DNA of 64,000 bases, taken from the NCBI GenBank assembly GCA_038239345.1, contig JBBSEX010000018.1:1-64000 (forward strand). The letters run 5' to 3'. A model generated the notes under the pieces. That model saw only the letters and a program-made list of their open reading frames with translations. It had not been told where the DNA came from and ran no database searches. Of the stretch, positions 34,560 to 42,620 are shown in pieces. The number at the start of each line of letters is the position of its first letter. Positions within the stretch are counted from its first letter, which is position 1. Both the position numbers and the translations under genes were made by a program. The DNA is from JBBSEX01 sp038239345. Lineage in GTDB: Bacteria; Acidobacteriota; Terriglobia; Bryobacterales; Bryobacteraceae.

Positions 34560-34970
34560 TCACTCGGCGGACGATTCGGTTAGTTCGGAGATCGTGTATT
34601 CAAAATCGTAAAAATGGCCCCCGTCGATTCTGATAACCATCGTACCGGCGATCCCGGTTAGCTGATCGGTTCCAGAGTCGGGTACGACGGTGATCTTTAA
34701 TTCGTGAGCGCTGCGATTCGCTGTGCCGCTGTGTTGGAGCACGAAGCTGCCTTTCCGCCCGCTGAGGGTTCCGCTAACTCGTTCCATTGCGACGTATCCG
34801 GCCGAGCCCTTCACCGGACTACTAAAGGCCAGCATCTGCCCCTGGCTGGCGGCCTCAAGATCGCCATGAAATTGCTTATCGAGCGACATCCTGCCGATGC
34901 TTGCTTCCCCGCCGGCATCCGGCGCCTGCGGTATCAGCTTTACGTCAAACGTTCCACTAATGCGATTCAT
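34560..34970 (-). CDS. DUF3224 family protein
   Basis: This 136-residue protein has the DUF3224 pattern: an N-terminal GTFDVKLIPQ, the MSLDKQFHGDLEAASQGQML segment and GRKGSFVLQHSGT, ending with HFYDFEYT. A compact beta-barrel is likely. Function is unknown. No signal peptide is seen. Its stop lies 28 bases from the GDPD start on the same strand. Confidence 0.9.
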   Translation of the reverse strand: MNRISGTFDVKLIPQAPDAGGEASIGRMSLDKQFHGDLEAASQGQMLAFSSPVKGSAGYVAMERVSGTLSGRKGSFVLQHSGTANRSAHELKITVVPDSGTDQLTGIAGTMVIRIDGGHFYDFEYTISELTESSAE

Positions 34971-34989
34971 AACGTATTCCTTCGTGCCG

Positions 34990-35352
34990 TCAATTTACAC
35001 GGGCGCATTTTTGCAGCATCTCCAGCGTCACCACTTCCAATGCTTTCTCATGCGTCGCTTCCAGGCGGATGGGGGCGATGATGCCGGCGTCAAAGGAACG
35101 CTTCCATGGCCCGATGCAGACGCACCATCCATCGCCCGGCTTCAAACCTGGAAAGCCATACTCCGGACGTGGAGTGATCAAGTCATTTCCAATCGACTGT
35201 TGGTGGCGCAGAAACTCGTCGTTAACCAGCACGCACACTGTGTGCTCGCCGTGATCGTCGGGGCCGGTGTTACATTTGCCGTCGCGATAGAAACCGGTTA
35301 GCGGGTCTGTACAGCACGTCTGGAGGACCCCTCCCAAAACATTCTTCACCAT
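34990..35352 (-). CDS. DUF2237 family protein
   Basis: This 120-residue protein has the family signature NVLGGVLQTCCTDPLTGFYR, then HTVCVLVNDEFL and GDGWCVCIGPWKRSF, closing with the helix ATHEKALEVVTLEML. Conserved cysteines C13, C14 and C28 could bind metal, but no function is established. It lies 20 bases after the msrA stop and is probably co-transcribed with it. Confidence 0.92.
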   Translation of the reverse strand: MVKNVLGGVLQTCCTDPLTGFYRDGKCNTGPDDHGEHTVCVLVNDEFLRHQQSIGNDLITPRPEYGFPGLKPGDGWCVCIGPWKRSFDAGIIAPIRLEATHEKALEVVTLEMLQKCARVN

Positions 35353-35371
35353 GTATATCCAGACTACCGCG

Positions 35372-35842
35372 CTAGTAGTGGCAATGGCTCAAACCGCGCT
35401 TCTGCAAATATTGTTGATGGTATTCCTCGGCCCGCCAGAAGTCGGTCGCGGGCGAGATTTCCGTCGTGATGGGCCGGCGAAATTTGCCCGATTTATCTAG
35501 CCGTTCCTTCGATGCGCGGGCGGTGGCTTCCTGCTCCGGTGAATGAAAAAAGATCGCCGAACGATACTGTGTACCGACGTCGGGCCCTTGCCGGTTTAGC
35601 GTAGTCGGGTCATGGTTGGCCCAGAAGACATTCAGAAGATCGTCGTAGGAAAGTAATGCCGGGTCAAACTGCACTTCCAGGACTTCAGCATGCCCGGTGC
35701 TGCCGGTACAGACGTCTTTGTAAGTCGGATTTTTCATGGCACCCCCGGCATAACCGACGGCGGCGTCCGTCACGCCCGGGAGTGCTCGAAAGGTTGATTC
35801 CACGCCCCAAAAACATCCCGCTCCAAATGTGGCTTTCTCCAT
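35372..35842 (-). CDS. msrA: Peptide methionine sulfoxide reductase A
   Basis: This 156-residue MsrA reduces methionine S-sulfoxide in proteins. It has the catalytic motif GAGCFWGVESTF with the active cysteine at residue 10, and the conserved GYAGG, TGHAEVLEVQFDP and FWANHDPT motifs. No second domain (MsrB) is fused. A C-terminal cysteine (SHCHY) could resolve the disulfide. It is cytoplasmic, without a signal peptide. Confidence 0.96.
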   Translation of the reverse strand: MEKATFGAGCFWGVESTFRALPGVTDAAVGYAGGAMKNPTYKDVCTGSTGHAEVLEVQFDPALLSYDDLLNVFWANHDPTTLNRQGPDVGTQYRSAIFFHSPEQEATARASKERLDKSGKFRRPITTEISPATDFWRAEEYHQQYLQKRGLSHCHY

Positions 35843-35907
35843 ACTCTAATGGTACTGCGATATTGGCGAGGACGAGTTTCAGTGGTAGCGTGATACATAC
35901 AAGAACG

Positions 35908-36696
35908 ATGATGCATAGAAGCCCGCCTCGACCGAAGCCGGAGAGTTGGGAAGAGCGGCGTAAGCAAATCTCCTCTCCCTGGGTTGGATTTTTCCAACGT
36001 TTCAATTGGTATTCGGAATGGGTTTCCTGGGCGCTGGGCAATTGGGTGTTTCTGGAAGTTCTGGAACATCTAGGCGTGTTCTCCGTATTGATCGCGGTCA
36101 TTTTTTATTTCGCCGACAGCGGGAATCGAGTAAAGCAAAAGCACTATCAGGCGTGGCAGGTAATCAACACAGCGCAGGGAAAAGGGGGAAGCGGGGGACG
36201 GATCGAAGCTCTGCGCGATCTGAATCGCGATCGTGTTCCGCTGATCGGAATCGATCTTGGCGGGGCCTTCCTACAAGGCCTGCGGCTGGATGAAGCGCGG
36301 CTGGCGAGAAGCGATTTACGCAACGCCGACCTTCGCGAAAGCAGCTTTCAGCATGCCGATCTAACCACTGCGAATCTCCGCGGAGCAAATTTTCGCTGGA
36401 GCAATTTACGGCGGACCATCCTCCGCAATGCCACGCTGGACGAAGCGGATTTATCGAATGCCGATCTAGGTGGAGCGGATATCTCTTGGACGGATTTCCG
36501 GGGCGCCGATCTGCGTTATGCCGATTTGAGCAATGTTCGAGCGGACGGCATGGGAACGTTTCGCTTGGCGAATGTTTTTGGGGCCCGCAACGCCAGTCCG
36601 GAATTCCTCAGAGCGATTCTAGGTGCGGGCGCGGTATCTATCGAGTCCGATGAAGTCTGGAATAAACGTTTAGAAGCCGCGATACCAGACCCTTAG
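35908..36696 (+). CDS. Membrane-anchored pentapeptide repeat protein
   Basis: This 262-residue protein has a transmembrane segment at about 50-68 (EVLEHLGVFSVLIAVIFYFA) and a linker. About 20 pentapeptide repeats from residue 115 follow (for example LARSDLRNADLRESSFQHAD and DFRGADLRYADLSNVRADG), forming a right-handed beta-helix. Its role is unknown. The frame continues upstream to 35656 across the msrA gene, but the pair of ATGs at 35908 and 35911 is preferred. It converges with glk, the stops overlapping by four bases. Confidence 0.88.
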   Translation: MMHRSPPRPKPESWEERRKQISSPWVGFFQRFNWYSEWVSWALGNWVFLEVLEHLGVFSVLIAVIFYFADSGNRVKQKHYQAWQVINTAQGKGGSGGRIEALRDLNRDRVPLIGIDLGGAFLQGLRLDEARLARSDLRNADLRESSFQHADLTTANLRGANFRWSNLRRTILRNATLDEADLSNADLGGADISWTDFRGADLRYADLSNVRADGMGTFRLANVFGARNASPEFLRAILGAGAVSIESDEVWNKRLEAAIPDP

Positions 36697-37685
36697 GACT
36701 TCTTGAGCAGTTCCAAGGCACCGCAGCGGGCTGCGCCACGGAGAGCCGTTTTCTCATTCAGAATCACATGCACCGGAATGCGCTCCATCAACGGACGCAG
36801 GCGGCCTTTCGCGCGGAAAGCTTCCATGAACACGCCGGATTTCAACTTTTCGATGATCTTTGGAGCGATGCCGCCGCCGACATACATTCCATTCACGGCC
36901 ATTACCTGCAAAGCGATATTGCCTGCCTCAGCCCCGTAACACGCGGTGAAGATGTCCAGGGCAAGCCGGCAAATATCGCTCGTTTTTTCGAGCGCGGCAT
37001 GAGAGATTACGGCTGACGGATCAGATTGGCGCATTAGCTCGGCGAGCTGCGGACTTTCGACGCCGAGGTTGGTGTCGCGCAGAAACTCATAAACATTCAC
37101 CAGACCGCGGCCGGAAAGAACTCGCTCCCAACTGACGCGCCCGTCAAAGCGTGTAAGCAAATGGTCCAGCATGGCGGCTTCGCGGGGAGTACGTGCGGCG
37201 AAATCGCTGTGTCCACCTTCCGATCCGAAAGGGCGATGTATTTTGCCATCCCAAAAAAGACCAGCCTCGCCCAGACCAGTGCCAGCCGCGATCACGCCGG
37301 CGTTTCCTTCCTGGCCGCCGACTCCTTCCTGCAGCGTCACCATATCCTCGGGGCCCAAGGTAGCCACTCCATAGGCGTTTGCCACCAGATCGTTAATCAG
37401 CAAAACCGGCATTCCAATCAAGGTGGAGATCTGCTTAGCGTCCACTTCCCAGGGGAGATTCGTGGGACGGGCACGGCCTTTCTCAACAGGTCCGGCAATG
37501 CCAAAGCAGCAAATCTCGGCGCTGGCTGAATGCTCATCCAGGAATTGCCGGGCCACCGCGCCAAGCCCGGGGTAGGCGCTGCTGTTGTATTCAGCCGAAG
37601 CTGTCTGGCGAATATTCGCGTGCTCGTCGGTTTCAAAAATACCAAGGCGGGCATGAGTGCCGCCTACATCGCCAGCGATAATCAT
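36693..37685 (-). CDS. glk: Glucokinase
   Basis: This 330-residue Glk-type glucokinase has phosphate motifs GDVGGTHARLGIF at the N-terminus, the glucose-binding region LINDLVANAYGVATL and the AAGTGLGEAGLF adenosine motif. It phosphorylates glucose to glucose-6-phosphate, the entry to the enzymes encoded just upstream. It is the last gene of the tkt-rpiB-tal-pgi-zwf-glk operon, 31 bases after zwf. Confidence 0.93.
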   Translation of the reverse strand: MIIAGDVGGTHARLGIFETDEHANIRQTASAEYNSSAYPGLGAVARQFLDEHSASAEICCFGIAGPVEKGRARPTNLPWEVDAKQISTLIGMPVLLINDLVANAYGVATLGPEDMVTLQEGVGGQEGNAGVIAAGTGLGEAGLFWDGKIHRPFGSEGGHSDFAARTPREAAMLDHLLTRFDGRVSWERVLSGRGLVNVYEFLRDTNLGVESPQLAELMRQSDPSAVISHAALEKTSDICRLALDIFTACYGAEAGNIALQVMAVNGMYVGGGIAPKIIEKLKSGVFMEAFRAKGRLRPLMERIPVHVILNEKTALRGAARCGALELLKKS

Positions 37686-37716
37686 TACGGGTTCCTTCGG
37701 AAATTATTCTCGAAAA

Positions 37717-39222
37717 CTATTCGATCTTGCGCCAGTGGCGGCCTTCGCGCGTAAGCAACTCGTCGGCGGCTTGCGGACCCCAGCTACCGGCCTCATAGTT
37801 GGGCAATTCCGGCGCAGGCACGCCGTACCACGCCTTCTGCAGCGGGGTGACAACGCCCCATCCGGACTCCACCATGTCGGCCCGTTGGAACAGCGTGGGA
37901 TCGTTAATCATGACATCGTAGAGCAGCGTTTCATAGCCGGTGCGCGCTTCCTTGCCGAAGTAATCGGAATAGGCGAATTTCAATCCTACTTCGCCAAGAC
38001 GCATGACAGGTCCGGGAATCTTCGCTTCAAACCCAAGACTGATGCCCTCATCGGGTTGGATGTGGAGCACCAGGACATTGCGCCGCAGACGATCGACATC
38101 GGTTTGACGGAAGACGGAAAACGGAGCGCGCTTGAAGTGGATGGCGATCTCGGTTACTCGCTTGGGAAGGCGCTTGCCGGTGCGTAGATAAAACGGAACG
38201 TCGGCCCAGCGCCAGTTGTCCACCAGCAGTTTCGCGGCGACAAAAGTTTCCGTAATCGACTGCGGCGAGACCCGCGATTCAGATCGATAGGCCGGCATTT
38301 TGCCATCGCTGGAACTCCCATATTGGCCGCGCACCGCGTTGCTGGAAACATCCTCGGCCTTCATCGGCCGGATAGCCTGCAGTACCTTTACTTGCTCATT
38401 CCGCACCGGATCGGCCGCGAACGAAATAGGCGGTTCCATGGCCGTGAGGGAGATCAATTGCAGAATGTGATTGGGCACCATGTCGCGCAGAGCGCCGGCA
38501 GTATCGTAGTATCCGCCTCGCGTTTCGACGCCCACTGTCTCCGCCACCGTGATCTGGACATGATCGATATAGCGGCGATTCCAGATGGGCTCAAAGATGC
38601 CGTTGGCGAAGCGCAGCGCCAGAATATTCTGGACCGTTTCCTTACCCAGGTAATGATCGATGCGAAAGATCTGATCTTCGCGCAACAAGTCCGCCAGATC
38701 GTGATTCAGCTGGCGCGCGCTTTCCCAATCATGGCCGAAGGGCTTTTCCACAACCAGCCTACGCCAACAACCATCGCATTGCTGAAAGAGTCCTACTTTA
38801 TTGATGTGCTGCGTGGCTTCTAAAAAGAACTCCGGCGCGGTAGCCAAATAGAACGAGTAATTGCCTTTGGTTTGGTGAGTCTTGTCACATTCTTCCAGTT
38901 TTTGTTTCAAACGCCGATAGCCATCTTCGTCATGGAACTCGGCTTTAATGTAATACAAGCGCTCCATCAACCAGGAAATTACCGAAGTATCGGCGTCGGC
39001 GCCGACGAATTTCTTGACGTCCTCCTCCATCCGCTCGCGAAATTCTTCCTCGCTCAAAGCGGTTCTTGCGAAGCCCACGATGGCGAACTCATCCGGCACC
39101 AGCTTTTGTTTTCTCAGGTTGTATAGAGAGGGAATCAAGAGCCGCTTCGTCAGATCGCCAGCCGCGCCAAAGATCGCCATCACCGACGGTCCCGCTGGCT
39201 TGATTTCTTTTGTCTCCGCCAT
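37717..39222 (-). CDS. zwf: Glucose-6-phosphate dehydrogenase
   Basis: This 501-residue enzyme oxidises glucose-6-phosphate to 6-phosphogluconolactone. It has the N-terminal nucleotide-binding motif IFGAAGDLTKRLLIPSL and the active-site motif FRIDHYLGKETVQNIL. It follows pgi by 21 bases, and an AGGAG precedes the ATG. No lactonase (pgl) or 6-phosphogluconate dehydrogenase (gnd) is encoded nearby. Confidence 0.97.
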   Translation of the reverse strand: MAETKEIKPAGPSVMAIFGAAGDLTKRLLIPSLYNLRKQKLVPDEFAIVGFARTALSEEEFRERMEEDVKKFVGADADTSVISWLMERLYYIKAEFHDEDGYRRLKQKLEECDKTHQTKGNYSFYLATAPEFFLEATQHINKVGLFQQCDGCWRRLVVEKPFGHDWESARQLNHDLADLLREDQIFRIDHYLGKETVQNILALRFANGIFEPIWNRRYIDHVQITVAETVGVETRGGYYDTAGALRDMVPNHILQLISLTAMEPPISFAADPVRNEQVKVLQAIRPMKAEDVSSNAVRGQYGSSSDGKMPAYRSESRVSPQSITETFVAAKLLVDNWRWADVPFYLRTGKRLPKRVTEIAIHFKRAPFSVFRQTDVDRLRRNVLVLHIQPDEGISLGFEAKIPGPVMRLGEVGLKFAYSDYFGKEARTGYETLLYDVMINDPTLFQRADMVESGWGVVTPLQKAWYGVPAPELPNYEAGSWGPQAADELLTREGRHWRKIE

Positions 39223-39243
39223 TCTCGGTATTTTCTCCTGTTT

Positions 39244-40971
39244 TTATCGCAATGCCTGGCGAACTGCTTCTTCTAATTTCGTAAGACCGGCGTCGATGTT
39301 GGCGGGCAGATGAACGCGTAAAGCGCGGCGTCCGCGATCGGCCAGGACCTGAAAATCGCCGCGAGCCTGGGCCGCCTTCACGGTGCCGAATGTGTACTTC
39401 TGCTCGGGTACGGGAAGATCTTCGGCGACATCGGCCGTCACCTGCAGAAAAACTCCGCTATTCGGTCCACCCTTGTAGGCTTGCCCGGTGGAATGCAGAA
39501 ATCTTGGGCCGAAACCCACACAAGTGGCGACGTGCTTCCGGTCGCGAACCGCCTGCCGAAGATCGGTCAACGTCTTCTCGTGCGAGGCATTCATCTGGAT
39601 GTAGGCAAGCGCTGCGAAGTAATCGCCATCATGAACGCGATCCAGATGCGCTTTGATGTAGCCCGCCAGTGTCCGGTTGCTACCGGCCGCTTGGGCGAGA
39701 GCCGCGGCGTTGCGGTCATCGGAGAATAATTGAATGTCGCCATCGGTCAGAATGGGAACCTCCGGGGGAAGCGAGCCCGTCTTTTCGTAGGCCGTAGTCA
39801 GTTCGCGCGTGGCGATCTTGCTGGCCTCGACGTCAGGTTGATTGAAAGCGTTGATCCCGATGATCGCGCCGGCTACCGCTGTCGCGATTTCCCAACGGAA
39901 GAATTCTTTCCCGACATCGTAGACATCGCCGACCTCGATTCGAACCACAGGTTGCCCGGCAGATTCGAGCGCCATGATCGCCGCTTCCTGCGCCGCATCG
40001 GGCGAAGAGGTGAAGCGCAAATAGGCGAAGACACGGTCGCTTCCGTATACCGCGGGGGCGCCCAGCGGCTCTCGATCTACCGGTATCAAACCCTTACCGA
40101 TTTTGCCGGTGGATTCCGCCAGCAGTTGTTCCATCCAAGCTCCCAGATCGGCGATCGCAGGCGATGCGATGAGCGTCACTTTGTCGCGTCCGTGATTGGC
40201 CAGCACGCCCAGAATCGTTCCTAAAACCAGTCCTGGGTTTTCCTCGGCCGGAACTGTATCGGCGCAGGCGCGAACCATTTCTTCGGCCCGATCCAGCAAC
40301 TTCTTCACATCGATACCAGCGGCCGCCGAAGGGACCATCCCGAAATTAGAGAGAGCCGAATAGCGACCGCCGATGCCAGGCACGCCGTGGAAGATATTTC
40401 TGAATCCGCGCTCCTGGGCGACTTTATCCATCTTCGATCCAGGGTCGGTTACGGCCACGAATTGGCGACCCGTCTTATCGCCTTTCAATTGCTTCAGGCG
40501 ATCGAAGAAGTACTGCATGTAAATGTTCGGCTCGAGTGTGCTGCCGGATTTGCTGGAGACGATGAACAGCGTTTTCGCGAGATCGATTTTGCTTTCCACT
40601 TCGCGGATCTGCGCCGGGTCGGTCGAGTCAAGGACGTGCAGGGCAGGGTATCCGCTCTGTTTGCCGAAGGTCAATTCCATCACTTCGACGCAGAGACTGG
40701 AACCACCCATGCCAAGCAGCAGGATGTGCTCGAAATTTTCCGCTTTGATCTCCGCCGCGAACTTCGTCAGACTTCCGATGTTGGCCAATTGGTCATCGAC
40801 GATGGTCAGCCAGTCCAGCCATTTGCCTTCGTCATCGCCGGTCCAGAGTGTGGCATCGCGAGTCCAGAGCTTGTTCATTTTCGCCTTGGACTGCCAATCG
40901 GCGAGCGATGCCTTGACCGCGTCCGCCAGATCGGGGCGCAGCGAGTAGGTCATTGTTCGAGGGGAACTCAC
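39244..40971 (-). CDS. pgi: Glucose-6-phosphate isomerase
   Basis: This 575-residue protein belongs to the Pgi type that is fused to transaldolase in some bacteria. SIS-like segments include LLLGMGGSSLCVEVM, FIVSSKSGSTLEPNIYMQYF and the C-terminal CVGFGPRFLHSTGQAYKGGP. It interconverts glucose-6-phosphate and fructose-6-phosphate. The annotated start is a GTG overlapping the tal stop by four bases (GTGA). An ATG six codons later (40953, before TYSLRPDLADAV) is an alternative. Confidence 0.93.
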   Translation of the reverse strand: MSSPRTMTYSLRPDLADAVKASLADWQSKAKMNKLWTRDATLWTGDDEGKWLDWLTIVDDQLANIGSLTKFAAEIKAENFEHILLLGMGGSSLCVEVMELTFGKQSGYPALHVLDSTDPAQIREVESKIDLAKTLFIVSSKSGSTLEPNIYMQYFFDRLKQLKGDKTGRQFVAVTDPGSKMDKVAQERGFRNIFHGVPGIGGRYSALSNFGMVPSAAAGIDVKKLLDRAEEMVRACADTVPAEENPGLVLGTILGVLANHGRDKVTLIASPAIADLGAWMEQLLAESTGKIGKGLIPVDREPLGAPAVYGSDRVFAYLRFTSSPDAAQEAAIMALESAGQPVVRIEVGDVYDVGKEFFRWEIATAVAGAIIGINAFNQPDVEASKIATRELTTAYEKTGSLPPEVPILTDGDIQLFSDDRNAAALAQAAGSNRTLAGYIKAHLDRVHDGDYFAALAYIQMNASHEKTLTDLRQAVRDRKHVATCVGFGPRFLHSTGQAYKGGPNSGVFLQVTADVAEDLPVPEQKYTFGTVKAAQARGDFQVLADRGRRALRVHLPANIDAGLTKLEEAVRQALR

Positions 40972-42119
40972 GATGCTTTCTCACTCTTCCGCTCCACTGC
41001 CGCAAGCAATTTTTCAAACGCTTCGGCAAAGAGCTCTAAACCATCCGCCAACAGTTTTTCCGTTACTTCCTTCATCGATATGCCAGCCTGAGCCAAGCCG
41101 TCCATCACTTCCTGGGCGGCGGGAACGTTCTCTACCAGGCTGTAGCGCGGCTTGCCGTGAGCGCGATAGGCATCGAGCGTGGCGGGCGGCATCGTATTGA
41201 CGGTATCGGTGCCGATCAATTCCTCGACGTACATTACGTCGCGATATTTAGAGTTTTTCGTGCTGGTGCTGGCCCACAAAAGTCGTTGCGGCTGCGCGTC
41301 TTTCTCGAGTAGTTTATGCCAGCGCGCGGAAGTGTACAACGACTCAAAACGGGCGTAAGTCAGCTTGGCATTAGCGATGGCCACTTTGCCTTCCACTTTG
41401 TCGATCGCCAATTTTTCGTCGTCAGTCAGGGCGGTTTTGCGGCGCGCTTCCAGCATCGAATCGATTAATGAATCGATCCGGCTGATGAAGAAACTAGCGA
41501 CACCGGCCACCGTTCGAGGGTCGCCACCGGCGGCTACCAATCTTTCCAGGCCCGACATATAAGCGCCGGCAACTTGCTCATATGCTTCCTGAGAAAACAG
41601 GAGTGTGACGTTGATATTGATGCCTTCGCTGGTTAGCTGTTCAATAGCCGGGACGCCTTCCGCGGTACCGGGCACCTTAATCATCACGTTGGGACGATCG
41701 ACGGCCTTCCACAAGCGGCGGGCTTCCTCAATTGTGCCTTGCATATCGCGCGCCAGCGCCGGCGAAACCTCCAGACTGACGAACCCGTCGGTTTGCCGGG
41801 ACGTGTCGTAGACTCCGCGCAAAACATCGGCGGCGTCCTGAATGTCGCGGATGGCAAGATGTTCGAAGATTGCTTTCGCGTCGAGCTTCGCGTCTTTCTG
41901 AAGTTCCTCTAACGCCGCCGTATAGTCGCCGCTGCCGGTAATCGCTTTTTCGAAGATCGCCGGATTCGAAGTCATCCCGCGCAAGCCGTCTTCGTCGACG
42001 AAGCGTTTCAATTCCCCGCTATCGATGAGGGAGCGGCGGATATAATCGAGCCAAACGGACTGGCCGTAATCGTGAAGCTCCTGGACGGCATTCAATTTCG
42101 TGGTAGCTGGAGTGGTCAT
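40968..42119 (-). CDS. tal: Transaldolase
   Basis: This 383-residue transaldolase of the actinobacterial/cyanobacterial type has the Schiff-base lysine in VMIKVPGTAEGVPAIEQL and the TSNPAIFEKAITGSGDY start region. It transfers a dihydroxyacetone unit between sugar phosphates. It overlaps pgi by four bases; the pair is a natural fusion in other species. A GAGAGG sequence precedes the ATG. Confidence 0.95.
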   Translation of the reverse strand: MTTPATTKLNAVQELHDYGQSVWLDYIRRSLIDSGELKRFVDEDGLRGMTSNPAIFEKAITGSGDYTAALEELQKDAKLDAKAIFEHLAIRDIQDAADVLRGVYDTSRQTDGFVSLEVSPALARDMQGTIEEARRLWKAVDRPNVMIKVPGTAEGVPAIEQLTSEGININVTLLFSQEAYEQVAGAYMSGLERLVAAGGDPRTVAGVASFFISRIDSLIDSMLEARRKTALTDDEKLAIDKVEGKVAIANAKLTYARFESLYTSARWHKLLEKDAQPQRLLWASTSTKNSKYRDVMYVEELIGTDTVNTMPPATLDAYRAHGKPRYSLVENVPAAQEVMDGLAQAGISMKEVTEKLLADGLELFAEAFEKLLAAVERKSEKAS

Positions 42120-42134
42120 GCTGCTGTTGCCTCT

Positions 42135-42596
42135 CTAGTAAGTTCTTGAATAGCGCGCCTCGATAGCCTTGACTTTATCGAGACGCCGTTGGTGGCGTTC
42201 TTCGTGAGTAAATTTCGCGCCGAGAAAGGCTCGCACCAGATCGCGGGACAATTCCGACCCGACGATGCGCGCGCCCAAAACCAGAACGTTCATATCGTCA
42301 TGTTCGACGCCTTGATGAGCGGAGTAAGTGTCGTGACACAGACCGGCGCGGATCCCGGGAATTTTGTTCGCGGCGACCGACACTCCTACTCCGCTGCCGC
42401 AAATCAGGATGCCCCGATCCACTTGGCCATCGAGCACCAGAGGCGCGAGTTTCTCGGCGTAATCGGGATAATCGTCCGGCTCGGCAGAGCCGTACGCGCC
42501 GACATCGACTATCTCGTGGCCCAAGCCAATCAGGTACTCCGCCAGCGAGCTTTTCAAATCGAAGCCCGCATGGTCACCACCCATTACGATTTTCAT
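42135..42596 (-). CDS. rpiB: Ribose-5-phosphate isomerase B
   Basis: This 153-residue RpiB interconverts ribose-5-phosphate and ribulose-5-phosphate. Motifs are MGGDHAGFDLKSSL and ILICGSGVGVSVAANKIPGI, with the catalytic cysteine in the GSG loop, and the nearby HDTYSA segment. It lies 24 bases after tkt in the sugar-phosphate operon. Confidence 0.95.
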   Translation of the reverse strand: MKIVMGGDHAGFDLKSSLAEYLIGLGHEIVDVGAYGSAEPDDYPDYAEKLAPLVLDGQVDRGILICGSGVGVSVAANKIPGIRAGLCHDTYSAHQGVEHDDMNVLVLGARIVGSELSRDLVRAFLGAKFTHEERHQRRLDKVKAIEARYSRTY

Positions 42597-42620
42597 ATCG
42601 GCGTTTCCGGATCGAAGCCT

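Noticed and set aside
35656..35907. N-terminal extension of the pentapeptide protein
   Set aside because: It lies antisense within msrA and does not resemble a signal or membrane segment; ATG 35908 is preferred.
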